From positions 656,108-720,107 of the forward strand of contig NZ_AADV02000001.1 in NCBI RefSeq assembly GCF_000167195.1: 64,000 bases of DNA, in the 5' to 3' direction. The DNA is from Crocosphaera watsonii WH 8501 (GTDB lineage Bacteria > Cyanobacteriota > Cyanobacteriia > Cyanobacteriales > Microcystaceae). The first letter of the stretch is position 1; each line of letters opens with the position of its first letter. This document shows, piece after piece, positions 56,991 through 64,000 of the stretch. The translations under genes and the position numbers were made by a program. Under the pieces are notes generated by a model. That model made no database searches, was not told the DNA's origin, and saw nothing but the letters and a program-made list of their open reading frames with translations.

Positions 56991-57041
56991 TTGACACTCC
57001 ACTGCCTAAAGACGAGTAGAGTGTCAATTGTTAAGAATTGA
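56991..57041 (+). repeat. Hairpin scar of an IS200/IS605-type end
   Basis: TTGACACTC and GAGTGTCAA arms (56991-56999 and 57019-57027) enclose CACTGCCTAAAGACGAGTA. An overlapping small hairpin at 57024-57041 (TCAATT...AATTGA) follows. The central CTCCACTGCCTAAAG is shared with the relic at 63633, where the second stem has a different sequence. It is probably an element end without an element. Confidence 0.55.
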
Positions 57042-57071
57042 AACATCAGAAGTTTCTCTCATAGTTTTTCT

Positions 57072-57260
57072 CTAATGGCTGGATATAGGCACTTTCCTTG
57101 ACAGACGAAATGCCCAGAAACTCAAAAACCCTGCGACAACAATCGCTACTACAGAGATGGTAAACGGCACTGTCCATATTCCTACCATTGCTGGCCATTG
57201 AAATAGGATTCTCAACAAATGAAAAAATCCCATTAAGGCAAAGAGCAGACCCGAAATCAT
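57072..57260 (-). CDS. Small conserved membrane protein, 62 aa
   Basis: The product MISGLLFALMGFFHLLRILFQWPAMVGIWTVPFTISVVAIVVAGFLSFWAFRLSRK has two hydrophobic helices separated by a short WPAMVG loop, with a basic end. Similar two-helix proteins are common hypotheticals in cyanobacteria. An overlapping frame on the same strand (57046-57273) has a cysteine-rich, uneven composition and is rejected. The function is unknown. Confidence 0.65.
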   Translation of the reverse strand: MISGLLFALMGFFHLLRILFQWPAMVGIWTVPFTISVVAIVVAGFLSFWAFRLSRKVPISSH

Positions 57261-57321
57261 TAAATTTGTACAAGAAATAACTCTTATCTCTATGGTAGCA
57301 ATTTTAAGTTTAAATTTTTAA

Positions 57322-57504
57322 TCAATAGAAGATATTAAACAACAACTAACTTTTATTGTTGAGCGTAGAAATATAATTTCTCATCAAGCAGACATCGATC
57401 CAACCTATAATATAGGAAACCGTGGGTCTATTGATGATAATTTAGTCAATGAAACCGTTGATTTTGTCGAGGATGTAGTTGAGAAAATCCATCAAATTCT
57501 ATAA
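57322..57504 (+). pseudogene. C-terminal remnant of a RiboL-PSP/HEPN-type protein
   Basis: An open stretch without a start codon reads EDIKQQLTFIVERRNIISHQ, then ADIDPTYNIGNRGSID, ending in VDFVEDVVEKIHQIL and a stop. RNIISH fits the HEPN RNase motif RNxxxH, and the surrounding sequence resembles the MAE_28990/RiboL-PSP-HEPN group common in cyanobacteria. An in-frame TAA at 57319 and the missing N-terminus show it is only a relic. Confidence 0.65.
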
Positions 57505-57534
57505 CTTAAATATAAGACAATACTAAATAACTAC

Positions 57535-59016
57535 ATGGCACGTCCCAGTAAACTGAAGTACGATCGCGGCACATTAATTTTACATCCACCCCCAAGAGGG
57601 AAAGCATGGATCGAGTTTGCTACATGGGACGATCGCATCGAGAAGTTTAGGGTTCCGGCTATTTATTATCGGGTTTTGATTGAAACCTTAGAAGCAAATA
57701 ATCTCAACTTTGTTGACAATGCTAAGGACTTTTTTCCTCTAGACTTAACCCCTAGTTTTGAGAGGGAACCCTATCCCCATCAAACGGAAGCGTTAGAAGC
57801 TTGGAAACTTTCAGGGCGTAAAGGGGTGGTTGTGTTACCCACAGCAGCAGGAAAGACCTATTTAGCACAGTTAGCCATGACTGCTACCCCTCGCACCACC
57901 CTAATTATAGTACCTACCCTAGATTTGATGCACCAATGGTACGCGCAGATGTGTGCAGCGTTTCCTGACATTGAGGTGGGGTTATTGGGAGGAGGATCAC
58001 GTGATCGCAGTCCCATTTTAATTGCTACTTATAACAGCGCAGCCATTCACGCCGAAACATTAGGAAATCGTTACGCTTTGCAGATATTTGATGAATGTCA
58101 TCACCTTCCCACAGATTTTTTCCGTGTTATTGCAGAATACGCTATTTCTCCCTATCGTTTGGGCTTGACTGCCACCCCAGAAAGGGCTGATGGTAGCCAT
58201 CGTGACTTAGACAGTTTAATTGGTGAAGTGGTTTATCGCAAGGGAGTAAAAGAACTTGCCGGGGGAACATTAGCTGATCATAAAGTAGTAGAAATTAAGG
58301 TCAAATTATCACAAAAAGAAAGAAAAACATATGATCAAGCAATGCAAATTAGAAATGATTTTTTACGCAAGTCTAATATATCTTTAGGGAGTTTAAACGG
58401 TTGGCAAATTTTTGTTAAAGCTAGTGCCAGAAGTCCAGCAGGAAGACGGGCAATGTTAGCCCATAGAGAGGCAAAAGAAATTGCAGCCGGGACAGAGGGA
58501 AAAATAAGAGTATTAGAGGAATTAGTTTGTGAACATGATCAAGATTCATTGTTAATTTTTACCAATGATAATGCAACGGTTTACCGAATTTCTCAAGAAT
58601 TTTTAATCCCTGCTATCACCTATCAAACCCCAGTAAAAGAGCGTCACGATATCTTAACAAAGTTTCGAGAAGGAATTTATAAAAGTTTAGTAACTTCTCA
58701 TGTTTTAAACGAAGGTGTTGATGTTCCAGAAGTAAAGGTTGCGATAATTATATCGGGAACCAGTTCTGCACGGGAATATGTACAAAGATTAGGTCGTATT
58801 TTACGGAAAGGGAAGGGGAAAAATAAATTAGCAACCCTTTATGAAATTGTGGCAGAAGATACCAGTGAAGAAAGAACATCACAGCGCAGAAAAGAAGGAA
58901 CAAAGACACCCAAACCTCAACAATTAGAATTATTAGATTCTCCCTATGAAATGCCCTCTAAAAAATCTTTACGGGCAGCAGAAAAAAATAAGAAAAAATG
59001 GGGAGAGGAAGAGTAA
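57535..59016 (+). CDS. XPB/Ssl2-like superfamily 2 helicase
   Basis: This 493-residue helicase starts ARPSKLKYDRGTLILHPPPRG. Motif I is LPTAAGKTYLAQ, motif II FDECHHLP, motif III GLTATPERADG, and the second lobe ends SSAREYVQRLGRILRKGKG. A thumb-like insert between the lobes and the RecA order fit bacterial XPB. Bacterial and archaeal XPB often pairs with a Bax1-type DUF790 nuclease gene directly downstream. Here a MITE and a broken PEP-CTERM gene follow instead, so the partner is absent or elsewhere. Confidence 0.85.
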   Translation: MARPSKLKYDRGTLILHPPPRGKAWIEFATWDDRIEKFRVPAIYYRVLIETLEANNLNFVDNAKDFFPLDLTPSFEREPYPHQTEALEAWKLSGRKGVVVLPTAAGKTYLAQLAMTATPRTTLIIVPTLDLMHQWYAQMCAAFPDIEVGLLGGGSRDRSPILIATYNSAAIHAETLGNRYALQIFDECHHLPTDFFRVIAEYAISPYRLGLTATPERADGSHRDLDSLIGEVVYRKGVKELAGGTLADHKVVEIKVKLSQKERKTYDQAMQIRNDFLRKSNISLGSLNGWQIFVKASARSPAGRRAMLAHREAKEIAAGTEGKIRVLEELVCEHDQDSLLIFTNDNATVYRISQEFLIPAITYQTPVKERHDILTKFREGIYKSLVTSHVLNEGVDVPEVKVAIIISGTSSAREYVQRLGRILRKGKGKNKLATLYEIVAEDTSEERTSQRRKEGTKTPKPQQLELLDSPYEMPSKKSLRAAEKNKKKWGEEE

Positions 59017-59028
59017 ACTATTATTATA

Positions 59029-59152
59029 TAGCGTTTCTCGGACTCAATATGTACACCTAATATCGAGCCTCCAAACTCCGAACTCCGAACTCCGAACTCC
59101 GAACTCCTAAAACTAGAAAACTCTGTACCTCACAAGTATGAGAAGTGCTATA
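59029..59152. mobile_element. IS630-derived MITE with AACTCCG heptamers
   Basis: The ends TATAGCGTTTCTC and (complement) TATAGCACTTCTCATACTTG match the termini of the IS630-type copies (TATAGCATTTCCCAGG, GTGAGGTACA). Inside, AACTCCG repeats 4.9 times at 59074-59107. The element has no gene. Its right end supplies the TAG that ends the adjacent PEP-CTERM frame. Confidence 0.7.
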
Positions 59153-59624
59153 GTATATGTTTTATCTTGAGTATAATTCCCCAGGCACCAAGAATTCCCA
59201 AAGCCAAGGAAGCTGAAGATTCAGGTACAGTAGTAGAATTAATTGTTACCTCAGCAGACCTAAAAGTAAACTCACCAGATTCTTGACCCGTGTTATCTCC
59301 AAAAAAAAGAAAATTAGGAATTTCATAGGGGTTAAAAGTCCCTAATGGCGGATTACTCGTACCAGGATCAAAAGAATAGACACGAAGTGAACCGTTGAGA
59401 ATTTGTGAATTATTCGCCAAAAGCTTATACTGATTACCTAAAACCCTTAATTCATAATCGACATTTCCACTGGTACTAAATGATACCTCTTCTCCCCTAG
59501 TAAAGTTGTCATTTTGAGCAAAAATTGCATTACTCTCGGGATTATTTTTTTGTTGATGCACTGGTGGAATATCAAGACTTGTTAGGAAATAATGCTCATT
59601 AGTCGTAAATGTAAATCCCACCAA
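59148..59624 (-). pseudogene. PEP-CTERM protein fragment
   Basis: The frame from GTG 59624 gives 158 residues ending in the sorting signal VPESSASLALGILGAWGIILKIKHIL. The body has a lectin-like beta composition (VSFSTSGNVDYELRVLGN). No signal peptide precedes it; the frame is open back to about 59660 without an ATG, so the 5' end is probably lost. At the 3' end the basic tail stops after KIKHIL at a TAG made by the terminus of the MITE. Both ends therefore look damaged. Confidence 0.7.
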
Positions 59625-59739
59625 TAAGCAAACTGGAAAACTTGTTAACGATTTCGGGGTTTAGGGGAGATCAACCCTTACAATAAACTACTGCAACCAT
59701 GAGAGCAAAATAACGATCACCCTACCAAGGCGAATTACT

Positions 59740-61317
59740 ATGGCAAAAGTTCTTGTATCAGATCCCATTGACCAAGTTGGTGTTGAAATCCTCTCACAAG
59801 TGGCACAGGTGGATGTTAAAACGGGATTACCCCCAGAAGAGTTAGTAAAAATTATCCCCGAATACGATGCCATGATGCTGCGATCGGGAACCCGTGTTAC
59901 TAAAGAGATTATTGAGGCCGCAACCCAACTGAAAATTATTGGACGGGCCGGGGTTGGCGTGGATAATATCGATGTACAGGCCGCCACTCGTCAAGGGATC
60001 GTGGTGGTAAACTCTCCAGAAGGCAACACCATCGCCGCAGCAGAACACGCCCTAGCCATGATGTTATCCCTATCCCGTCATATTCCCGAAGCTAATCAAT
60101 CCGTCAAAAATGACAAATGGGAACGTAAACGCTTCATTGGGGCAGAAGTCTATAAGAAAACCTTGGGGGTTGTTGGTTTAGGAAAAATTGGCTCCCATGT
60201 GGCTAATGTGGCTAAATCAATGGGCATGAAATTATTAGCTTATGATCCCTTTATTTCCAAAGAAAGAGCCGATCAATTAGGTTGTACCTTAGTGGATCTC
60301 GATCTCCTCTTCGCTGAATCCGATTATATTACCCTGCACATCCCCAAAACCAAAGAAACCACCCACATCATCAATAAAGAATCCCTCAGTAAGATGAAAC
60401 CTAACGCCCGCATTATCAACTGTGCGCGGGGTGGTACTATCGATGAATCTGCCCTAGCTGAAGCGATCGCCGAAGGGAAAATTGCCGGCGCTGCTTTAGA
60501 TGTATTTGAAGAAGAACCCCTCAAAGAATCCAAACTCAGAGAACACGAAAACATCATTTTAACCCCCCATTTAGGGGCTTCTACTGCCGAAGCACAGGTT
60601 AATGTGGCCGTTGATGTGGCCGAACAAATTCGTGATGTTTTGTTAGGACTTCCAGCCCGATCTGCGGTTAATATTCCAGGACTCACCCCAGATGTCATGG
60701 AAAAAATGCGCCCTTATCTACAATTAGCAGAAACTTTGGGCAATTTAGTCGGTCAATTAGCTGGAGGGCGTATTGAACGGTTAACGGTTCGTTTACAAGG
60801 AGAATTGGCTAGTACCAAGGGTCAACCTATCGTCGTGGCCTCGATTAAAGGGTTACTCTCTCAAGCATTGCGAGAACGGGTTAATTACGTAAATGCAGCC
60901 ATCGAAGCCAAAGAAAGAGGTATCCGCATTATTGAAACCCACGACGCTTCTATTCGTGACTATTCCGACTCTTTGCATTTAGCAGCACAAGGATCATTAG
61001 GAGAACATTCTGTGACTGGGGCGTTATTAAGCGATGGAGAAATTCGCATTACAGATGTGGATGGTTTCCCCATTAACGTACCCCCAAGTAACTATATGTT
61101 ATTTACCGTTCACCGAGATATGCCAGGAATTATCGGTAAAATTGGCTCTCTTTTGGGAAGTTTTAACGTTAACATTGCTAGTATGCAAGTGGGACGGAAA
61201 ATTGTTCGAGGAGATGCCGTTATGGCCCTAAGTTTGGATGATCCCCTACCAGAAGGACTCTTGAACGAAATTACTAAAGTAGATGGCATCCGAGACGCTT
61301 ATACCGTTAAGCTTTAA
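59740..61317 (+). CDS. serA: D-3-phosphoglycerate dehydrogenase
   Basis: This 525-residue enzyme of the long three-domain type catalyses the first step of serine synthesis. The catalytic/NAD core shows GRAGVGVDNIDVQAATRQGIVV, GVVGLGKIGSHVA, INCARGGTIDESAL and TPHLGASTAEAQ (histidine of the active site). An intervening substrate-binding domain is followed by a C-terminal ACT domain (FTVHRDMPGIIGKIGSLLGSFNVNIASMQ) that may bind serine. The length is normal and ATG 59740 is clear. It is followed 122 bases later by prmA on the same strand. Confidence 0.97.
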   Translation: MAKVLVSDPIDQVGVEILSQVAQVDVKTGLPPEELVKIIPEYDAMMLRSGTRVTKEIIEAATQLKIIGRAGVGVDNIDVQAATRQGIVVVNSPEGNTIAAAEHALAMMLSLSRHIPEANQSVKNDKWERKRFIGAEVYKKTLGVVGLGKIGSHVANVAKSMGMKLLAYDPFISKERADQLGCTLVDLDLLFAESDYITLHIPKTKETTHIINKESLSKMKPNARIINCARGGTIDESALAEAIAEGKIAGAALDVFEEEPLKESKLREHENIILTPHLGASTAEAQVNVAVDVAEQIRDVLLGLPARSAVNIPGLTPDVMEKMRPYLQLAETLGNLVGQLAGGRIERLTVRLQGELASTKGQPIVVASIKGLLSQALRERVNYVNAAIEAKERGIRIIETHDASIRDYSDSLHLAAQGSLGEHSVTGALLSDGEIRITDVDGFPINVPPSNYMLFTVHRDMPGIIGKIGSLLGSFNVNIASMQVGRKIVRGDAVMALSLDDPLPEGLLNEITKVDGIRDAYTVKL

Positions 61318-61330
61318 TAGAGGATAGTGA

Positions 61331-61425
61331 GTGTGGGAAGTGTGGGAAGTGTGGGAACAATATTAATACTTTTCTCCCCCATCTCCCCGTCTCCCCATCT
61401 CCCCCGTCTCCGAGTCCTTTTAATT
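61331..61425. repeat. Simple repeats between serA and prmA
   Basis: Three GTGTGGGAA units (61331-61357) are followed by pyrimidine-rich CTCCCC/CATCTCCCC units. This G-rich then C-rich arrangement can fold back and may end serA transcription. Similar GTGTGGGA runs occur near 63550 and inside the methyltransferase gene near 35360. Confidence 0.6.
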
Positions 61426-61439
61426 AAAAAACAAATCCT

Positions 61440-62339
61440 ATGTCCAACAGTTGGTGGGAAATCACCATTTTATGCCATCCTCATTTGGAAGAATCAATAA
61501 CTTGGCGGTTAGATAAGTTCGGCTGCTCAGGGACTTCACGGGAAATTAAAGGAAAATCTCATATCATTCAGGGTTATATTCCACAAATTAAATATCAATC
61601 CCTAGATATCTCTGCTTTATCCCTATGGTTACAGCAAGATGCTTTAGTTTTAAATTTACCCCAACCTCTAACCCGTTGGAAATTAATCGACGAGGAAGAC
61701 TGGTCCAGTAGTTGGAAACAATACTGGGAACCAACGGAAGTGGGCGATCGCTTTATTATTTATCCTGCTTGGTTAACACCTCCTGAAAACACTGATAAAC
61801 TCATTCTTAAACTCGATCCTGGGGTTGCTTTTGGCACAGGAACCCACCCCACCACTCAGTTGTGTTTAGAGTCTTTGGAAATGCGTTTATCGAAACCTGA
61901 TAGGGATGTGGTAATTGCTGATATTGGTTCGGGTTCGGGTATTCTTTCTATTGGGGCTATTTTATTGGGGGCCAGTAAAGCTTATGCTGTGGATATTGAC
62001 CCTTTGGCGGTTAAAGCAGCTAGGGAAAACCGTCATCTAAATCAAATTGATCCTAATAATTTGGCTATTAATCAAGGGAGTTTGACAGAGTTATTAGAAT
62101 TAGTTAGTGACGGAGTAGATGGCATCGTTTGTAATATTTTAGCTGAGGTGATTATTGATTTAATTCCTCAATTTTCTAAGTTAGCTAAACCCAATACCTG
62201 GGGGATTTTAAGTGGTATTTTGTTAGAACAATCTCAGGCGATCGCTGATACCCTAGAACAAGAAGGATGGATCGTCGCTGCTTTATGGAAACGTAAAAAA
62301 TGGTGTTGTTTTCAAATTCGTAAAGCACCAGAAGATTAA
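61440..62339 (+). CDS. prmA: Ribosomal protein L11 methyltransferase
   Basis: This 299-residue AdoMet enzyme trimethylates ribosomal protein uL11. The N-terminal substrate domain starts [18 protein letters not shown]. The linker contains [19 protein letters not shown], and the methyltransferase motif I is [17 protein letters not shown], with [15 protein letters not shown] and [10 protein letters not shown] later. The length is normal. Confidence 0.94.
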   Translation: MSNSWWEITILCHPHLEESITWRLDKFGCSGTSREIKGKSHIIQGYIPQIKYQSLDISALSLWLQQDALVLNLPQPLTRWKLIDEEDWSSSWKQYWEPTEVGDRFIIYPAWLTPPENTDKLILKLDPGVAFGTGTHPTTQLCLESLEMRLSKPDRDVVIADIGSGSGILSIGAILLGASKAYAVDIDPLAVKAARENRHLNQIDPNNLAINQGSLTELLELVSDGVDGIVCNILAEVIIDLIPQFSKLAKPNTWGILSGILLEQSQAIADTLEQEGWIVAALWKRKKWCCFQIRKAPED

Positions 62340-62355
62340 TTTATAAGAAATTTTC

Positions 62356-62450
62356 TAGCATTTTTCGGACTCATGGGGTAAATATAATATCTAACTCCGA
62401 ACTCCGAACTCCGAACTCCGAACTCCGAACTCCTAAAACTAGCTGCTATA
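62356..62450. mobile_element. MITE-like repeat with AACTCCG heptamers abutting a start codon
   Basis: It starts TAGCATTTTTCGGACTCA and ends CTAGCTGCTATA, like the element at 59029. It contains AACTCCG 5.9 times at 62393-62433. The final A is also the first base of the ATG of the DUF389 gene, so the element replaces that gene's normal leader. Confidence 0.6.
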
Positions 62451-63481
62451 TGTCTTGGTCAAAACTAAAGTCATTTATAAAACGGGAATGGATATTCTTC
62501 TGTCAACTTAGAACAGAAATAGAAGAAGAAAAGATTTCAGAAGATAAGTTATCTCAAATTCTTCTTAATCAAGTTTTAGCCCGTAATTTCTCTATCTTAC
62601 TTATTTTAGCCACAACCATTGCTACTTTTGGTTTAATTTCTAATAGTGCTGCCACTATTATTGGAGCGATGATTATTGCTCCTTTGATGATTCCTATTAT
62701 TGGTATAGCTTATGCGTTAGTTACTTTTAATCCTCGTTTAATTAGTTATTCTTTCATTCGTTTAATTTTCGGTATTTTGTTAACTATTGGTATTGCTTTT
62801 TTAACTACAGAAATTATTGGATATCAACTGTCAGGATCAGAAATTTTGGCTCGTACTAAACCAACTTTACTAGACTTAGGAGTAGTGATCGCAGCAGGAA
62901 CAGCAGGAGGGTTTGCCAAGGTACGTCGTAGCGTTTCTGATGCTATTCCTGGGGTAGCCATATCAGTGGCATTAGTTCCTCCTTTATGTGTGGTAGGGAT
63001 TGGCTTTGCAGTGGAGGGTTTAAGCTTATCTAGCGGCTCTTTTATGCTATTTTTGACAAATTTGGTGGGGATTATTTTAACAGCTTCTGTTGTCTTTCTT
63101 TTTGAGTCTTATGGTAGTTGGAAAAAGGCCACAGCTAGCTTATTTGGGTTACTAGCAAGTCTCATTATGATTACTTTACCCCTCAATTTCTCCTTTCGGG
63201 AAATGATTATTGAAAATCAAATTCGTCATGAATTAGCTAAACGTCACCGTAAACATAAAGATAGGGAAGACAGTCTTATTACAAAGGTAGATGTTCAACT
63301 AAAAGAAGACAAAATTGTTGTCATTGCTGATGTTATTATTACCCCTGATAGACTCGATAAAATTGATCCAGAAGAAAACCTTAAAAAAACTCAAAAAATA
63401 CTCTCAGATAAGATGGGACAACCAGTGGAGTTAAGGGTTAGAGTGTTTCCCATTGATATTCTTAATTTTGAAGCAGATTAA
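62450..63481 (+). CDS. DUF389 (TIGR00341-type) membrane protein
   Basis: This 343-residue membrane protein has six or more helices and the conserved stretches SNSAATIIGAMIIAPLMIPI and VIAAGTAGGFAKVR...DAIPGVAISVALVPPLCVVGI, which define DUF389. A soluble C-terminal domain of about 100 residues follows. The role is unknown. ATG 62450 is directly fused to a heptamer-bearing repeat and has no ribosome binding site, so translation may be weak or start elsewhere. Confidence 0.85.
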   Translation: MSWSKLKSFIKREWIFFCQLRTEIEEEKISEDKLSQILLNQVLARNFSILLILATTIATFGLISNSAATIIGAMIIAPLMIPIIGIAYALVTFNPRLISYSFIRLIFGILLTIGIAFLTTEIIGYQLSGSEILARTKPTLLDLGVVIAAGTAGGFAKVRRSVSDAIPGVAISVALVPPLCVVGIGFAVEGLSLSSGSFMLFLTNLVGIILTASVVFLFESYGSWKKATASLFGLLASLIMITLPLNFSFREMIIENQIRHELAKRHRKHKDREDSLITKVDVQLKEDKIVVIADVIITPDRLDKIDPEENLKKTQKILSDKMGQPVELRVRVFPIDILNFEAD

Positions 63482-63632
63482 GTGCTATTTTCCAATCTCT
63501 AATACCAAATCCGGTTTAGATACCCCTTTTCTCTTTCTAGTTGATGAGGGTGGGGAGTGTGGGAGGAAGGAGAGCAAAACGATAAAGAGGTTTTGACAAT
63601 CGGATTTGGCATAAGAGCGATTCTAGAAATTT

Positions 63633-63880
63633 GACATACTCCACTGCCTAAAGGCGAGTGGATTCGGATTCAACAATTACTTGTTGAAACCTACTCTCAT
63701 ACGAGGTTTACTAGGCTGACTGGTACTTACCTTACTAGGTCATACATCCATCTGTTTCCAGACGCCCTGCCAATTCAGAGTTAGTCGTCACTTTCTGGGG
63801 GACTCCCAGTAGGTGGCTGAATATTGCTACAATGTAATTCTAACACAATTACGCCCTAAAGGGCGGGGTTTTAGACCTCA
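63633..63880 (+). mobile_element. Relic of an IS200/IS605- or TnpB-type element
   Basis: CTCCACTGCCTAAAGGCGAGT near the left matches the hairpin scar at 57000. The following stem TCAACAA/TTGTTGA (63670-63687) is the counterpart of the stem at 57024-57041. On the right CGCCCTAAAGGGCG (63852-63865) and GGGGTTTTAG look like a TnpB-type terminus. No tnpA or tnpB is left. Confidence 0.5.
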
Positions 63881-63980
63881 CGGGGTGACAAGTAGGTTGA
63901 AAAGTAAGTCCAGAGCGGTTTTTCTCTGTTACCCGACCCTAAACAATTGTCGGCAACCAGAGAGCTTATTGAGAATGAAC

Positions 63981-63999
63981 GATAATGATAATCATTTGC
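63981..63999 (+). promoter_or_regulatory. Fur-box-like sequence at the window end
   Basis: GATAATGATAATCATTTGC matches 17 of 19 positions of the classical Fur box GATAATGATAATCATTATC. Fur represses iron-uptake and iron-stress genes when iron is plentiful. The regulated gene would lie just beyond the window. One site is not proof of function. Confidence 0.5.
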
Positions 64000-64000
64000 A

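Larger units (their letters stand above)
63482..64000. other. 519-bp region with element relics and no gene
   Basis: After DUF389 come a GTGTGGGAG simple repeat (about 63550) and then an IS605/TnpB-type relic (63633-63880). Next is a stretch near 63880-63915 that resembles the sequence upstream of the IS4-type fragment at 44284-44320 (GGGGTGACAAG...GGTTGAAAAG). The last item is a Fur-box-like sequence at the edge. No frame with convincing codon use is visible. Confidence 0.5.

Noticed and set aside
57046..57273. 75-aa minus-strand frame with many cysteines
   Set aside because: The overlapping 62-aa frame has a clean two-helix membrane pattern; the longer one looks like its out-of-frame shadow.
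59074..59107. AACTCCG tandem units as a CRISPR array
   Set aside because: Units are contiguous heptamers without spacers.

Overview
The window reads as chromosomal DNA of a unicellular cyanobacterium of the Crocosphaera/Cyanothece type. It is AT-rich and studded with the cyanobacterial octamer GCGATCGC. It carries psbI, ndhN and the carboxysome shell pair ccmK3-ccmK4, and it holds an exceptional number of insertion sequences (IS) and IS-derived debris. The genus is inferred from gene content, base composition and IS load, not from a search.

Layout. 1-3.4 kb: end of an IS630-type element that has removed the start of a cation:proton antiporter, an FGE-sulfatase protein and a lone IS607-type resolvase. 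3.4-15.4 kb: mostly housekeeping genes (ccmK3-ccmK4; a MATE exporter with a DUF4346 protein; the minus-strand run DUF3769/LptD-like - rpsP - khpA - lipid-A-disaccharide-synthase-like - hhoA; psbI; ndhN; glgA), interrupted by a 444-bp non-autonomous IS605 derivative. 15.4-26.5 kb: ribF, then decay. It holds two different broken cheA kinase genes, a Ser/Thr kinase and an alpha/beta hydrolase each split by one in-frame stop, an IS1182-like element and a complete IS200/IS605 element with tnpA and tnpB. A CYTH protein and a PEP-CTERM protein sit among them.

26.5-56.4 kb: an accessory segment flanked by two direct copies of one IS5-type element. Each copy is joined to the opposite half of a single IS630-type element, the pattern left when a circle integrates by one crossover (inference). 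Inside are plasmid-type parA-parB, a PIN toxin-antitoxin pair, xisI, xseA-xseB, and four large nucleic-acid enzymes. One pair is a SNF2/RapA helicase with a 1678-aa Eco57I-like adenine methyltransferase, resembling DrmD-DrmMI of DISARM. The other is a giant DEAD/DUF1998 helicase with a nuclease-like tail (DruE/DrmAB-like, broken by a one-base deletion) followed by a RelE-like/UvrD fusion helicase. Together they look like a phage-defence island.

56.4-64 kb: a SnoaL-like protein, a small membrane protein, a HEPN remnant, an XPB-like helicase, a PEP-CTERM fragment, serA, prmA and a DUF389 membrane protein. Two short elements carrying AACTCCG heptamer arrays lie here, one of them abutting a start codon. 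A Fur-box-like sequence sits at the window edge.

A theme runs through the window: several truncated genes end at stop codons supplied by mobile-element termini, and many other genes carry single nonsense or frameshift changes. This fits a genome undergoing IS-driven erosion.
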